From contig CANBNG010000020.1 of the NCBI GenBank assembly GCA_947370975.1, forward strand, positions 1-64,000: a DNA stretch of 64,000 bases, given 5' to 3'. The notes under the pieces are model-generated. The model saw only the letters and a list, made by a program, of their open reading frames with translations. It did no database searches and was not told the DNA's origin. Shown here in pieces: positions 18,877-26,878 of the stretch. Within the stretch, counting starts at the first letter, position 1; each line of letters begins with the position of its first letter. The stretch is from Beijerinckiaceae bacterium (GTDB lineage: Bacteria; Pseudomonadota; Alphaproteobacteria; Rhizobiales; Beijerinckiaceae). The position numbers and the translations under genes are program-made.

Positions 18877-21243
18877 TCACAAGAGAGGGGTAGCAAGCTG
18901 ACGCGCGGCGCGCAGAGCCTCGAAGAGCCGCAACGGCGTTGCCGGCATATCGACCGGGGGCACGCCATGGCGGGCGAGCGCATCGCTCAGCGCATTCATC
19001 ACCGAGGTCAGCGACCCCGCGCAGCCAGCCTCGCCACAGCCCTTCACACCCAGCGGGTTGGTGCGCGCGGGCACGGGGTGGCTGATGAAGGTCACGCGCG
19101 GTGCATCCGTGGCGCGCGGCATGGCGTAATCCATGAAAGAGCCGCTCGCGAGCTGGCCATCGGCGCTATAGAGCGTGCGCTCGAGCAGGCACTGGCCAAT
19201 GCCCTGCACCACGCCGCCCTGCACCTGGCCGGCAACGATGAGCGGGTTCACCAGAACGCCGAAATCATTGACGCTCGTATAAGCAACGACGGCGGCTTCG
19301 CCCGTCTGCGGATCGATCTCGACTTCGGCAATATGCACGCCATTGGGATAGGTCGAGGGCGAGGCTTGGTGAACATGGCTCACATCGAGAGAGGCTGGCA
19401 CACCCTCGGGCAGAGCGCTGCTTGCAGCCAGACGCTGCGCGATCTCCAATATGGACAAGCGCCGGTCGGTGCCTGCAATCGCCAGACTGCCCTCCACAAA
19501 TTCGATATCGGCGGCTGAGGCCTCAAGGAAATGGGCGGCCGCCGCGCGGGCCTTTTCGATCACGAGCGCGCTCGCCTCCACAAAGGCGCTGCCGCTGGCC
19601 ATCAGGGATTTGGAGCCACCCGTACCGCCGCCCGCCGGCAACGCATCGGAATCTGTCTGCATGAGCGAGATTGCCTCGAAGGGAAGTCCCAGGCGCTCGC
19701 TGACGATCTGCGCAAACGACGTCCAGTGTCCCTGCCCGTGGTCATGCGTTCCCGTTGAAATCAGCACAGTGCCATCGGCCTTGAAACGGATGTCGCCAAG
19801 CTCGTTGCTGGCGGGCGCTGTGACTTCGAGAAACTGGCCGATACCAATGCCCCGCCACAGGCCGCGCGCCGCGCTGGCGGCCTCGCGCGCGCCAAAGCCG
19901 CTATAGTCGGCGGCGGCCAGCGCCTCATCGAGAATGGCGGCAAAGTCGCCGCTGTCATAGACCGAGCCTGAAGGCGCCTGATAGGGCATCTGCTCGGGCG
20001 CAATATGATTGCGACGGCGCAGCTCCACCGGATCGATCTTCATCTCGCGCGCGGCCGTGTCGACGAGACGCTCAAGATAATAATTGCCCTCGGGCCGCCC
20101 GGCGCCGCGATAGGCGGTGATCGGCACGGTATTCGTCAGCACGCATTTGGTACGCACTTCAACCAGTGGCGTGCGATAGGCGCCGACCAGATGTTTCATC
20201 ACATTGAAGGCGGGAATGAGCGGCCCGAAGCCCGTCAGATAAGCCCCCATATTGGCTGTGCCGATGGCGCGGATGGCCAGGAAATGTCCCTGCGCATCAA
20301 GCGCAAGTTCGACATTGAATTCATGATCGCGGCCGTGATGATCGGAGAGAAAACTCTCCGAGCGCGTATCCGTCCATTTCACCGGATGGCCGAGTGCGCG
20401 CGCGCCATGCAAAGCGCAGACATATTCGGGAAAGATCCCGCCCTTCATGCCGAAGGAACCGCCGACATTGCGCGCGATGATGCGGACCTTGTCCGGATCC
20501 ACGCCCAGCACTTCGGCTGCGCCTGCGCGCGAGCCGAGCACGCTTTGGGTCGGCACGTAAAGTGTGAAGCGTCCATCCTGCGCATCGAAGACGGCCACGC
20601 AAGCGCGCGTTTCCATGGCGTTGACGACGATGCGATTATTGACCAGATGAAGTCGCGTCACATGCGCCGCACCCGCAAAGGCGGTCTCCACTTTCGCGCT
20701 GTCGCCAAAATGATAATCGAGCGCAACATTATCTGGAATATCATCATAAAGCTGCGGCGCAGAGGCTTTTGCACCCTCTGCTGAGTCCACCACGCAATCG
20801 AGCACATCGATATCGAGCCTTACCGCCTCGGCTGCCTCGCGCGCCTCATCCGCGCTGCGTGCAATGACGCAGGCCACGGGGTCGCCGACAAAACGCACCT
20901 TGTCGGTGGCAAGCGCGTGCCGCATCGTCTTGCGCATGGGCGAGCCATCGGCATTTTTCAGCGGCAGCTTGCTGGTCTGGGGCGCATAGGCGGCCAGATC
21001 GGCGCCCGTGTAGATAGCGACAACGCCCGGCATCGCGCGCGCAACCTCTGCATCTATGCCGCGCAACACGCCATGGGCATGGGGACTGCGCACCATCGCC
21101 AGATAAAGCTGATCCGCGAAGGCGACATCATCGGTAAAGTGCCCCTCCCCGCGCAGCAGCGCAGGATCTTCGGCGCGTGGCACAGATTGTCCCACGCCAA
21201 ATTTAAGCGTGGCGAGCGTTTGGGTGTCGTGTTCGATGTTCAT
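18877..21243 (-). CDS. Molybdenum hydroxylase large subunit (second, paralogous)
   Basis: A 788-aa protein of the xanthine/CO dehydrogenase large-subunit family. Present are the GVGQSVPRAEDPALLRGEGHF opening, FVGDPVACVIA, the RNVGGSFGMKGG pterin loop (about 260), AYRGAGRPEGNYYLERLVD (about 370), THDHGQGHWTSFAQI (about 500) and GVKGCGEAGCAG with the base Glu (about 745). Note GVKGC where the first paralogue has GVKGV. It is not a recent duplicate of 10087-12372, and like it has no adjacent Fe-S or FAD subunit gene. ATG 21243 is chosen because the longer frame precedes the conserved opening by nonconserved sequence. Confidence 0.88.
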   Translation of the reverse strand: MNIEHDTQTLATLKFGVGQSVPRAEDPALLRGEGHFTDDVAFADQLYLAMVRSPHAHGVLRGIDAEVARAMPGVVAIYTGADLAAYAPQTSKLPLKNADGSPMRKTMRHALATDKVRFVGDPVACVIARSADEAREAAEAVRLDIDVLDCVVDSAEGAKASAPQLYDDIPDNVALDYHFGDSAKVETAFAGAAHVTRLHLVNNRIVVNAMETRACVAVFDAQDGRFTLYVPTQSVLGSRAGAAEVLGVDPDKVRIIARNVGGSFGMKGGIFPEYVCALHGARALGHPVKWTDTRSESFLSDHHGRDHEFNVELALDAQGHFLAIRAIGTANMGAYLTGFGPLIPAFNVMKHLVGAYRTPLVEVRTKCVLTNTVPITAYRGAGRPEGNYYLERLVDTAAREMKIDPVELRRRNHIAPEQMPYQAPSGSVYDSGDFAAILDEALAAADYSGFGAREAASAARGLWRGIGIGQFLEVTAPASNELGDIRFKADGTVLISTGTHDHGQGHWTSFAQIVSERLGLPFEAISLMQTDSDALPAGGGTGGSKSLMASGSAFVEASALVIEKARAAAAHFLEASAADIEFVEGSLAIAGTDRRLSILEIAQRLAASSALPEGVPASLDVSHVHQASPSTYPNGVHIAEVEIDPQTGEAAVVAYTSVNDFGVLVNPLIVAGQVQGGVVQGIGQCLLERTLYSADGQLASGSFMDYAMPRATDAPRVTFISHPVPARTNPLGVKGCGEAGCAGSLTSVMNALSDALARHGVPPVDMPATPLRLFEALRAARQLATPLL

Positions 21244-21360
21244 GGGGACCAGACCGGAGAAGCTTCTGACAAGAAGTGGCGCACCCATGCACGCAGCGCA
21301 AGCCATTGCGCCTTCCCTAGTGCCCAAATCCCCGCGCAGACAGCGGGAACGCGACCGCTT

Positions 21361-22107
21361 TCACATTTCTGCGAGGCCCTCGATACGGGCCACATCGAGC
21401 AGGCGCACGCCGTCCGGAACGATCAGAATCGCTTTCTCGCGGGCCAGACGCGTAAGCATGCGGCTCACCGTTTCGACCGTGAGACCCAGAAAATCGCCAA
21501 TGTCCTGACGGGTCATCGGCAAGGGAATCGTCACCGAGGAGGAGGTCGAGAGCCGCGCCCAGCGCTTGCGCAGCCCGATCAGGAAGGCTGCCACCTTCTC
21601 CTCCGCCGTGCGGCGGCCGAGAATGACCATCTGCTCCTGAGCCAGCGAGAGCTCATGGCTTGCCAGCGAATGCAGCTTGCGCAGCAGGTGGGGCTTGGTG
21701 TCCAGAAAGTCGGAAAAGGCGTTGCGCGAGAATTGGCAGGCCGTCAGCGGCGTCAAGGCATCGGCCGAAAACGTGTTCCGCTCGGTCAGCGCGAGGCCCA
21801 GAAAGTCGCCTGGCAGGGCGAAACCGACGATCTGCCGCCGCCCGTCGGGGAGCAATCGATAGAGGCGGGCCGAGCCCGACGTGATGTTGAACACGGATTC
21901 GGCAAGCTCATCCTGCTCGAACATGGTCTCGCGGGCCCCAAGCGAGAGCGGGCGCGACAGCCTGTCGAGCTCGCTCAATTCACCAGACTCCAGCGCCCCG
22001 CATATGCTGAGGCTTCTGACCCGGCATTGATCGCAATGAACCGCCGCCTTCGAATTAGGGCAGAGGCTGAGCGCGGGGACGGAAAAAGCCTCGCGAGGAC
22101 TAGCCAT
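21361..22107 (-). CDS. Crp/Fnr-family transcriptional regulator with FNR-type cysteines
   Basis: A 248-aa predicted oxygen sensor. Cysteines C25, C28 and C36 (HCDQCRVRSLSIC) plus C124 (PLTACQF) match the four ligands of an FNR/FnrN 4Fe-4S cluster; C16 is an extra cysteine. A cyclic-nucleotide-type barrel, dimer helix and C-terminal helix-turn-helix follow. The recognition helix TVETVSRML keeps the E-x-x-SR residues that read TTGAT half-sites. Such a site lies upstream at 22180-22193. ATG 22107 (GAGG upstream) is preferred; ATG 22137, with AAGG upstream, would add 10 residues. Confidence 0.9.
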   Translation of the reverse strand: MASPREAFSVPALSLCPNSKAAVHCDQCRVRSLSICGALESGELSELDRLSRPLSLGARETMFEQDELAESVFNITSGSARLYRLLPDGRRQIVGFALPGDFLGLALTERNTFSADALTPLTACQFSRNAFSDFLDTKPHLLRKLHSLASHELSLAQEQMVILGRRTAEEKVAAFLIGLRKRWARLSTSSSVTIPLPMTRQDIGDFLGLTVETVSRMLTRLAREKAILIVPDGVRLLDVARIEGLAEM

Positions 22108-22179
22108 TTGTGAGCCTCGTGCTGTTTTTTCGAACATGGTTGACCTTGTACCACCCCGTTCGACTGGCGAACAGAATTG

Positions 22180-22193
22180 TTGATCTGCGTCAA
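22180..22193. promoter_or_regulatory. FNR/FixK box (TTGATCTGCGTCAA)
   Basis: The 14-base site has half-sites TTGAT and GTCAA around CTGC, matching the consensus for FNR, FnrL and FixK proteins. It lies about 75-85 bases upstream of the regulator start codon, suggesting autoregulation by the neighbouring FNR-type protein. It could also control the divergent gene at 22376. Confidence 0.75.
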
Positions 22194-22304
22194 GGACAGC
22201 AACAGTGTGCACAGACGCGGGTACGGTGCAATACGCCCTTTTTGGGGTTTAAAAAAGTCCAGCGCTACAGCAAAACCGAAGCTGGCAGCTTAGCGCAATA
22301 TGGC

Positions 22305-22325
22305 CAACTGAAGCTTTGCCAGTTG
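22305..22325. promoter_or_regulatory. Inverted repeat, candidate operator
   Basis: CAACTG-N9-CAGTTG, perfect 6-base arms, centred about 60 bases upstream of the winged-helix gene at 22376. Spacing and position suit a dimeric repressor, possibly that gene's own product. Inferred only. Confidence 0.4.
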
Positions 22326-22375
22326 AAATTGCTGCAAATCCTCACTAACCTTCGTCTCATTTCGGAGAGCAAATA

Positions 22376-22729
22376 GTGAGTGATAGAAACGAACTTGCGA
22401 GTTTAGCTCGCTACGCTGCAAAGATGTTCAAGCTGTTGAGCTCGCTTCGCGGGCGACATGGGATTGATTTTGACGAGGTGCTGATCTTCATCGCTCTTGG
22501 GCGATTGAACTTCGATCATGCGCCCGGCAATTTGATGTTCGTCAAACCGGCGAACATAGTTTCCCTCTCGGACTTCATGGAAATTCCGCGCGAAACATTG
22601 CGCCGGAAACTATTGCGTCTGGAGGAGAAAGATCTTGTCCAGCGCACGAGCTACGGATTTGTCGTCAAGGATCTCGACAGCTGGAAGCGCATCACGGAAA
22701 TCGCACAGCTGGCGGAACTCGAAGCCTGA
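22376..22729 (+). CDS. Winged-helix (MarR-like) putative regulator
   Basis: A 117-aa protein. An N-terminal helical part (residues 8-45) is followed by a winged-helix-like segment: IVSLSDFMEIPRETLRRKLLRLEEKDLVQRTSYGFVVKDL (about 60-100), in which PRETLRRKLLRL resembles a recognition helix and the following beta turn a wing. GTG 22376 has GGAG 14 bases upstream. Base composition is lower in GC than the neighbours, hinting at later acquisition. No operon partner; its target may be its own upstream palindrome. Confidence 0.6.
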   Translation: MSDRNELASLARYAAKMFKLLSSLRGRHGIDFDEVLIFIALGRLNFDHAPGNLMFVKPANIVSLSDFMEIPRETLRRKLLRLEEKDLVQRTSYGFVVKDLDSWKRITEIAQLAELEA

Positions 22730-22758
22730 CGGGGGGGAGACGTTTTTTCTCTTCGCGC

Positions 22759-23553
22759 TCAGTAGCCGAACTGTTCGCGCAAGATGCGTTCATCGAGCGA
22801 ATGTCCCGGATCATGCAGCAGGACAAGGCCTGTTTCATGATCCATGGCAATTTCGACTTTCATCACGTTGCGAATTTCAAAGTGATCGGCGACCGCCGCG
22901 ACAGGTCTTTTATCGGCTTCGAGGACTTCAATCGTCACGCGCGCCTTGTCAGGCAAAAGCGCGCCGCGCCAACGCCGCGGGCGAAACGCCGAGATCGGCG
23001 TCAGCGCCATCAATGGCGCATCGAGCGGCAGAATCGGTCCGTTTGCCGAGAGATTATAAGCCGTCGATCCCGCAGGCGTTGCGACGAGCAACCCATCGGC
23101 GACAAGCTCCGACAGGCGCTCCGTGCCGTCGATCGACACGCGCATTTTTGCAGCCTGATAAGATGAGCGCAGCACCGAGACCTCATTGATCGCGCGCGCG
23201 TTCATCACTTCGCCATTCACATCGGTCGCACGCATGGTGAGCGGATGCACGATCGAGGCTTCGGCCGCAGACAGCCGCTCGCGCAGATTTTCGGCGGAGA
23301 ATTCATTCATGAGAAAGCCGACAGACCCACGATTCATGCCGTAAATCGGCTTATTCGTGCCCATGAAACGGTGCAGAACCTGCAACATGAGCCCGTCGCC
23401 GCCCAGCGCAACAATGACATCAGCCGCCTCGGCCGCAACATTGCCATAGGCCGCCGTCAATTCGCCAAGCGCCATCTCCGCCTCCGGCGTGCCGGACGAG
23501 AGAAAAGCAATGCGCTCGTAACGCACGGGTGAAAGGCGGGCTGAAGAGGTCAT
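22759..23553 (-). CDS. nadK: NAD kinase
   Basis: A 264-aa cytoplasmic enzyme that phosphorylates NAD to NADP. The catalytic VALGGDGLMLQVLH (GGDG with the key Asp, about residue 50), YGMNRGSVGFLMN, the substrate NE motif AINEVSV (about 122) and ATPAGSTAYNLSANGP (about 155) are all present. Starts at 23553, 23565 or 23598 are possible; 23553 gives the usual family length. It is a single gene convergent with the winged-helix gene. Confidence 0.95.
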   Translation of the reverse strand: MTSSARLSPVRYERIAFLSSGTPEAEMALGELTAAYGNVAAEAADVIVALGGDGLMLQVLHRFMGTNKPIYGMNRGSVGFLMNEFSAENLRERLSAAEASIVHPLTMRATDVNGEVMNARAINEVSVLRSSYQAAKMRVSIDGTERLSELVADGLLVATPAGSTAYNLSANGPILPLDAPLMALTPISAFRPRRWRGALLPDKARVTIEVLEADKRPVAAVADHFEIRNVMKVEIAMDHETGLVLLHDPGHSLDERILREQFGY

Positions 23554-23599
23554 GCGCTGACTCATAGAGGCAAATACGGTGGTCGGGAAGATGGGCACC

Positions 23600-23686
23600 C
23601 GTCATGGCGAGGAGCCGAAGGCGACGTGGCAATCCATCTTGGCGGCGCTGCAAGATGGATTGCCACGTCGCTGCGCTCCTCGCAAT
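23600..23686. repeat. Dispersed palindromic repeat, family A, copy 2 (right arm truncated)
   Basis: Inner arms from GCGACGTGGCAATCCATCTTG at 23620-23640 and its exact 21-base complement at 23651-23671 are perfect. The outer left arm starts CGTCATGGCGAGGAG, but the right arm ends abruptly at CTCCTCGCAAT and lacks the closing GACG. The break coincides with the probable left end of the IS110 element. Confidence 0.8.
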
Positions 23687-23699
23687 TGTGTGTTCGCGA

Positions 23700-23846
23700 T
23701 CTGCTAAGATGAAGGTGGGCGGGAGGCCGTTCGCAATGTGGTCTCATCGACCGTCGTCATCGAGGTCTCCCGCCCGTCTTCCCGTAATCGCTTGAATGGT
23801 AGCTGGGGCCTGGTCGCCCGTACACAATCCAAAGCGGAGGTCGACA
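23700..23846 (+). ncRNA. Candidate IS110 bridge RNA
   Basis: In the IS110 group a structured RNA encoded upstream of the transposase pairs with target and donor DNA through two loops. Here the upstream region has a perfect 9-base stem, GGGCGGGAG (23717-23725) with CTCCCGCCC (23767-23775), enclosing a 41-base segment with an inner GGTC/GACC stem. About 70 further bases run to the ribosome site GGAGG. Layout and size fit; limits and guide loops are inferred. Confidence 0.45.
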
Positions 23847-24797
23847 ATGAGCAATTTAATCTTTTTCGGCGCCGATGTCAGCAAACTCTGGTTCGACGTC
23901 GCCCTTGACGGAACGCCGGATGTCAAACGTTTCCAGAATGACACCAAGGGCTTCAGCTGTCTGGCGAAGACGCTGAAATTGTCTTGGCAGAACGTGTTTG
24001 CCGTCGTCGAGGCGACTGGCGGATATGAGAAAGCCCTCATCGATTTCCTGATCGCCCAAGGGGCCACGGTGCATCGCGCCATGCCGTTCCACGCCAAAAG
24101 CTTCCTGCGCTCGCTCGGCCGCAACGCCAAGACCGACGCCATTGATGCGGTCGGCCTCGCCCGTTACGCCCGTGAGCGGCACGCCGAGCTGCGCCCCTAC
24201 GCGCCGCCCTCCGAAAAGCAGGCCAAACTCAACCAGCTCGTCATGCGGCGCGAGGATCTGGTGCGCATGCGGGCCGCCGAAGCCACTCGCGTCGATCATC
24301 CTCGCTACCGAGACGCCGACCCATGCGTCTTCAAGTCCGTCACGCGCACGTTGCGCTTTCTGGAAGAGGAAATCGCCGAAATCGACGCCCTTGCGGCGAC
24401 CCCGGAATTCGCGCGCCGGATCGAAATCGCAACCAGCATCAAAGGCGTCGGACAGCGGTCGGCGCGCACCTTCCTCGCTTTCATGTCGGAACTGGGAAGC
24501 CTCGACAGGCGCGCCGCTGCAAGCCTCGCCGGCTGCGCGCCCCATCCTCGCGACAGCGGATTGAAGAAGGGGCGAAGAAGCGTCTTTGGCGGACGCGACG
24601 CCGTCCGCCGCGCTCTTTATCTCTGTGCCATGTCGGCGGCGCGAAGCAACCCGCTGCTGCGCGACTTCTACGCGCGGCTCGTTGCAAACGGGAAGCCCAA
24701 AATGGTCGCGCTCGTCGCCGTCATGCGCAAGCTGATCGTCATGCTCAACGCGAAGCTGCGCGACAGTCAACGTCAGGACAATCTTGTCCTGACATAA
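23847..24797 (+). CDS. IS110-family transposase (DEDD recombinase)
   Basis: A 316-aa protein. The N-terminal RuvC-like domain shows the DEDD residues: D in FFGADVSK (about 10), E in VEATGGYEKA (about 60) and D-D in AKTDAIDA (about 103-106). The C-terminal Tnp_20 domain has IKGVGQRSARTFLAFMSELG (about 208), the GCAPHPRDSG segment and RALYLCAMSA containing the expected Ser region (about 265). It appears full length, so the element may be active. GGAGG lies 8 bases before ATG 23847. Confidence 0.93.
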   Translation: MSNLIFFGADVSKLWFDVALDGTPDVKRFQNDTKGFSCLAKTLKLSWQNVFAVVEATGGYEKALIDFLIAQGATVHRAMPFHAKSFLRSLGRNAKTDAIDAVGLARYARERHAELRPYAPPSEKQAKLNQLVMRREDLVRMRAAEATRVDHPRYRDADPCVFKSVTRTLRFLEEEIAEIDALAATPEFARRIEIATSIKGVGQRSARTFLAFMSELGSLDRRAAASLAGCAPHPRDSGLKKGRRSVFGGRDAVRRALYLCAMSAARSNPLLRDFYARLVANGKPKMVALVAVMRKLIVMLNAKLRDSQRQDNLVLT

Positions 24798-24826
24798 TCT
24801 CTCCATCAGCTTTCATCATGGTAGAT

Positions 24827-24923
24827 GACGAGCCCTCACCGCATGGCTGCGAGCGACATGGCGCAGGGCGACCCAGATCGGCACAGGCCATCACAGCGGG
24901 AGAATCAAGAAACCCCTGCGGCA
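24827..24923 (-). pseudogene. Remnant of a TPR/glycosyltransferase-like gene
   Basis: Three short blocks match the intact gene at 29343-31130 in order: 24827-24855 with 29361-29389, 24857-24881 with about 29507-29531, and 24876-24922 with about 29585-29631. The following bases CAGCTTTTCACA match the sequence just upstream of the intact gene's start (31136 on). Internal deletions have therefore removed nearly all of the gene. The second junction lies in the shared bases CCAGA-CGG. It is placed downstream of porin 1 as the intact copy is downstream of porin 3. Confidence 0.75.
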
Positions 24924-24948
24924 CAGCTTTTCACAGAGTATACACAAA

Positions 24949-24977
24949 GAAAAACCCCGGAGCTTTCGCCCCGGGGT
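24949..24977 (-). terminator. Terminator of porin gene 1
   Basis: Minus strand: ACCCCGG and CCGGGGT pair, with extra pairing possible in the loop, followed by a T-run. It lies 33 bases after the porin stop. An almost identical structure follows porin 3. Confidence 0.85.
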
Positions 24978-25009
24978 GATCGACAGAAAGCGTGATGCTT
25001 TCGATCTGA

Positions 25010-26419
25010 TTAGAACGTGCGCTCGGCGCGAACGCGGCCGGTCCAGTTGCTGTCGGTCTTCTTGAAGACGGTCAGAGAAGTCGAAGGCGCAATCGCGGCG
25101 CCAGCAACGTCCTGGCGGACGCGTGCGTAGAGAGCCTCGATGCCGATTTCGAAGTTGGCGGTCGGGACGAAAGCGTACTGAGCGCCAACGTTCCAGACGG
25201 TGCCGTTTCCGAAGTAGCCCTTGCCGTTCCAGACGGCCGTCTTGGCCGAAGTAGGAGCCGTCCACGCGCCATAGGTCGCGAGGAAGGTCGTGCGGTGCTG
25301 GGGAGCAAACCAATGCTGGAAGTTGGCAGCAAGGTTCCAGGACTTCACGGTCTCGACGCTGTTCGTGTACATCACAACAGACGGCGGGTTGAAGGCATAA
25401 CCGCCAACGTTACGCGCCGTGTCCGAAGACTTGAACGAGCCCCAGTTGATCGTGTACTCGGTCATGCCGTCGGCGTAGTTGCCGTCGAGATACAGAGCAT
25501 CGCCAGCCGCGATCATCGGCAGGTTGATCTTGGCGCCAAGGCCAGCTGCCCAGACCTGCTTCGTCTTGTCGTAAGCAGGCGTTGCGGGCGTGCCGGCACC
25601 GTCAACCAGCTTGTAGCTGAGCGTCGCGGCCTTGGCCGAGAGCGTGCCCCATGACTGATCCCAATCGATACGCGCATTGATCTGCGGCACATTGCGATAG
25701 GAATAATAGGGGTCGCCGGCGGCATTGGCGTCGATCGGCTTGCCGGCGGTGTAGGCCGGGTCCTGGATCGCGAGGGTGCCCGACAGGCCACCACCGAGAA
25801 CGGCGGTATAGCCGATCATATTGGTGCCGTTGGCAAACGACGGCCAGTGACCGGCGCCGTAGAAGATCGACGGCATGAACGCGAAGTTGTCCTTCGCATT
25901 ACCGAACGTGAAACCCGCAAAGCGGATATAGGCCGCTTCAAGGGTCGAGCCGGGAGCCGACGAGTTGATGGTCACGAGGGACGTGCCGTTCGCCGGATCC
26001 TTGGCCTGGCCCGAGTTGGCGAGGACGCCAGTCGTACGGGCGAGACGGATCGAGGTCACGGCCTGAACCGTGCCGTAAGCCGTCGCGGTGCGGGCGTCGA
26101 GGTCGATGCGACCACGGGTTTCCGAGCCGAACTTGTTCTGCGAAGCAGCAGAGGTACTGAGCGTGCCCACGCCATCAGAGCTGATGCCCGAATAGATCGC
26201 CTTCGAGCCCGACATGGAATAGTCAGCGCGCACACGGCCACCAAGCTTGATGCAGGTATCAGTGCCGGGGATGTAGAAGAAGCCCGCGCCATAGGCGTCG
26301 CACACCTTCACGTAGTTGACGGGAGCGGCCTTCTTCGAGGGAAGATCGGCTGCGGAAGCGCCGGCGACGGCGACGAGGGTCGCGGCCGAACCGAGGAGAA
26401 GGCTCTTGGCGAGCTTCAT
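25010..26419 (-). CDS. Porin, Omp2 family (copy 1)
   Basis: A 469-aa outer-membrane general porin. The signal peptide MKLAKSLLLGSAATLVAVAGASA is followed by mature ADLPSKKAAPVNYVKVCDAYGAGFFYIPGTDTCIKLGGRVR, whose two cysteines and wording are diagnostic of alphaproteobacterial Porin_2 proteins. The C-terminal strand ends ...GRVRAERTF with the terminal Phe required for barrel assembly. It is close to copy 3, with the differences concentrated in a few short segments likely to be surface loops. GGAGG before ATG 26419 is strong. The gene has its own promoter region and terminator. Confidence 0.95.
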   Translation of the reverse strand: MKLAKSLLLGSAATLVAVAGASAADLPSKKAAPVNYVKVCDAYGAGFFYIPGTDTCIKLGGRVRADYSMSGSKAIYSGISSDGVGTLSTSAASQNKFGSETRGRIDLDARTATAYGTVQAVTSIRLARTTGVLANSGQAKDPANGTSLVTINSSAPGSTLEAAYIRFAGFTFGNAKDNFAFMPSIFYGAGHWPSFANGTNMIGYTAVLGGGLSGTLAIQDPAYTAGKPIDANAAGDPYYSYRNVPQINARIDWDQSWGTLSAKAATLSYKLVDGAGTPATPAYDKTKQVWAAGLGAKINLPMIAAGDALYLDGNYADGMTEYTINWGSFKSSDTARNVGGYAFNPPSVVMYTNSVETVKSWNLAANFQHWFAPQHRTTFLATYGAWTAPTSAKTAVWNGKGYFGNGTVWNVGAQYAFVPTANFEIGIEALYARVRQDVAGAAIAPSTSLTVFKKTDSNWTGRVRAERTF

Positions 26420-26821
26420 GTAAAACCTCCAAAAAATGACTTCAAAAAAATCAGAAGCAGAAAAAACCGAGACCTGTAGAGCCGACGCCCCGCAATCGAG
26501 ACCGATCGGCAAAACCTGCCTGCCTACCCTCCCCCCGCTCGCTGCGGACAAGAAATCGGCTGCGTCCGGAAATACCCGGTTGCATACGAGACCTTAACCG
26601 TATCGACGGGGCCCCGTCTCCCCCGAAATGGCCATTTTCAAGTAAAACTCACCTTTCGCAAAGACTTGTGGCCAAGGTGCAACATATGAGCAGGCGCGCT
26701 CGCCTAAGTAATACTTAGTGTATATTTAAAATTCGGGAATATTTGAGTTTTTAGAAAACTAATTTCGCAATCCTAAAATCCACCCTATCCAGTCTGGCGG
26801 CGATTTAGGCGCTTTGCACAT
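26420..26821. promoter_or_regulatory. Upstream region of porin 1 with a shared porin motif
   Basis: This 400-base gap has no gene. GCAACATATGAGC at 26679-26691 matches similar motifs upstream of the other two porins (28542-28554 and 32825-32838). The stretch 26700-26770 is very AT-rich. It probably contains the promoter and a regulator-binding site for porin 1. Confidence 0.45.
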
Positions 26822-26852
26822 AAAAAAGGCCCCGGAGCAATGCTCCGGGGCC
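26822..26852 (-). terminator. Terminator of porin gene 2
   Basis: Minus strand: an 11-bp perfect stem GGCCCCGGAGC with its complement, a 3-base loop, then six T. It lies 26 bases after the porin 2 stop codon. Confidence 0.93.
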
Positions 26853-26878
26853 GGTTTGTGCGACGCGAAAGCGTCAGA

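Larger units (their letters stand above)
23687..24826 (+). mobile_element. IS110-family insertion sequence
   Basis: The element consists of a transposase gene, about 160 bases of structured non-coding DNA before it and about 30 bases after it. Its boundaries are inferred from where the flanks stop resembling other copies: the family A repeat breaks off at 23686, and the decayed TPR gene homology begins at 24827. IS110 elements lack terminal inverted repeats, so exact ends need a second copy or an empty site. Confidence 0.6.

Noticed and set aside
23856..24806. 316-codon minus-strand frame over the transposase
   Set aside because: Same length as the transposase because it is its mirror frame; lacks any IS110 motif.
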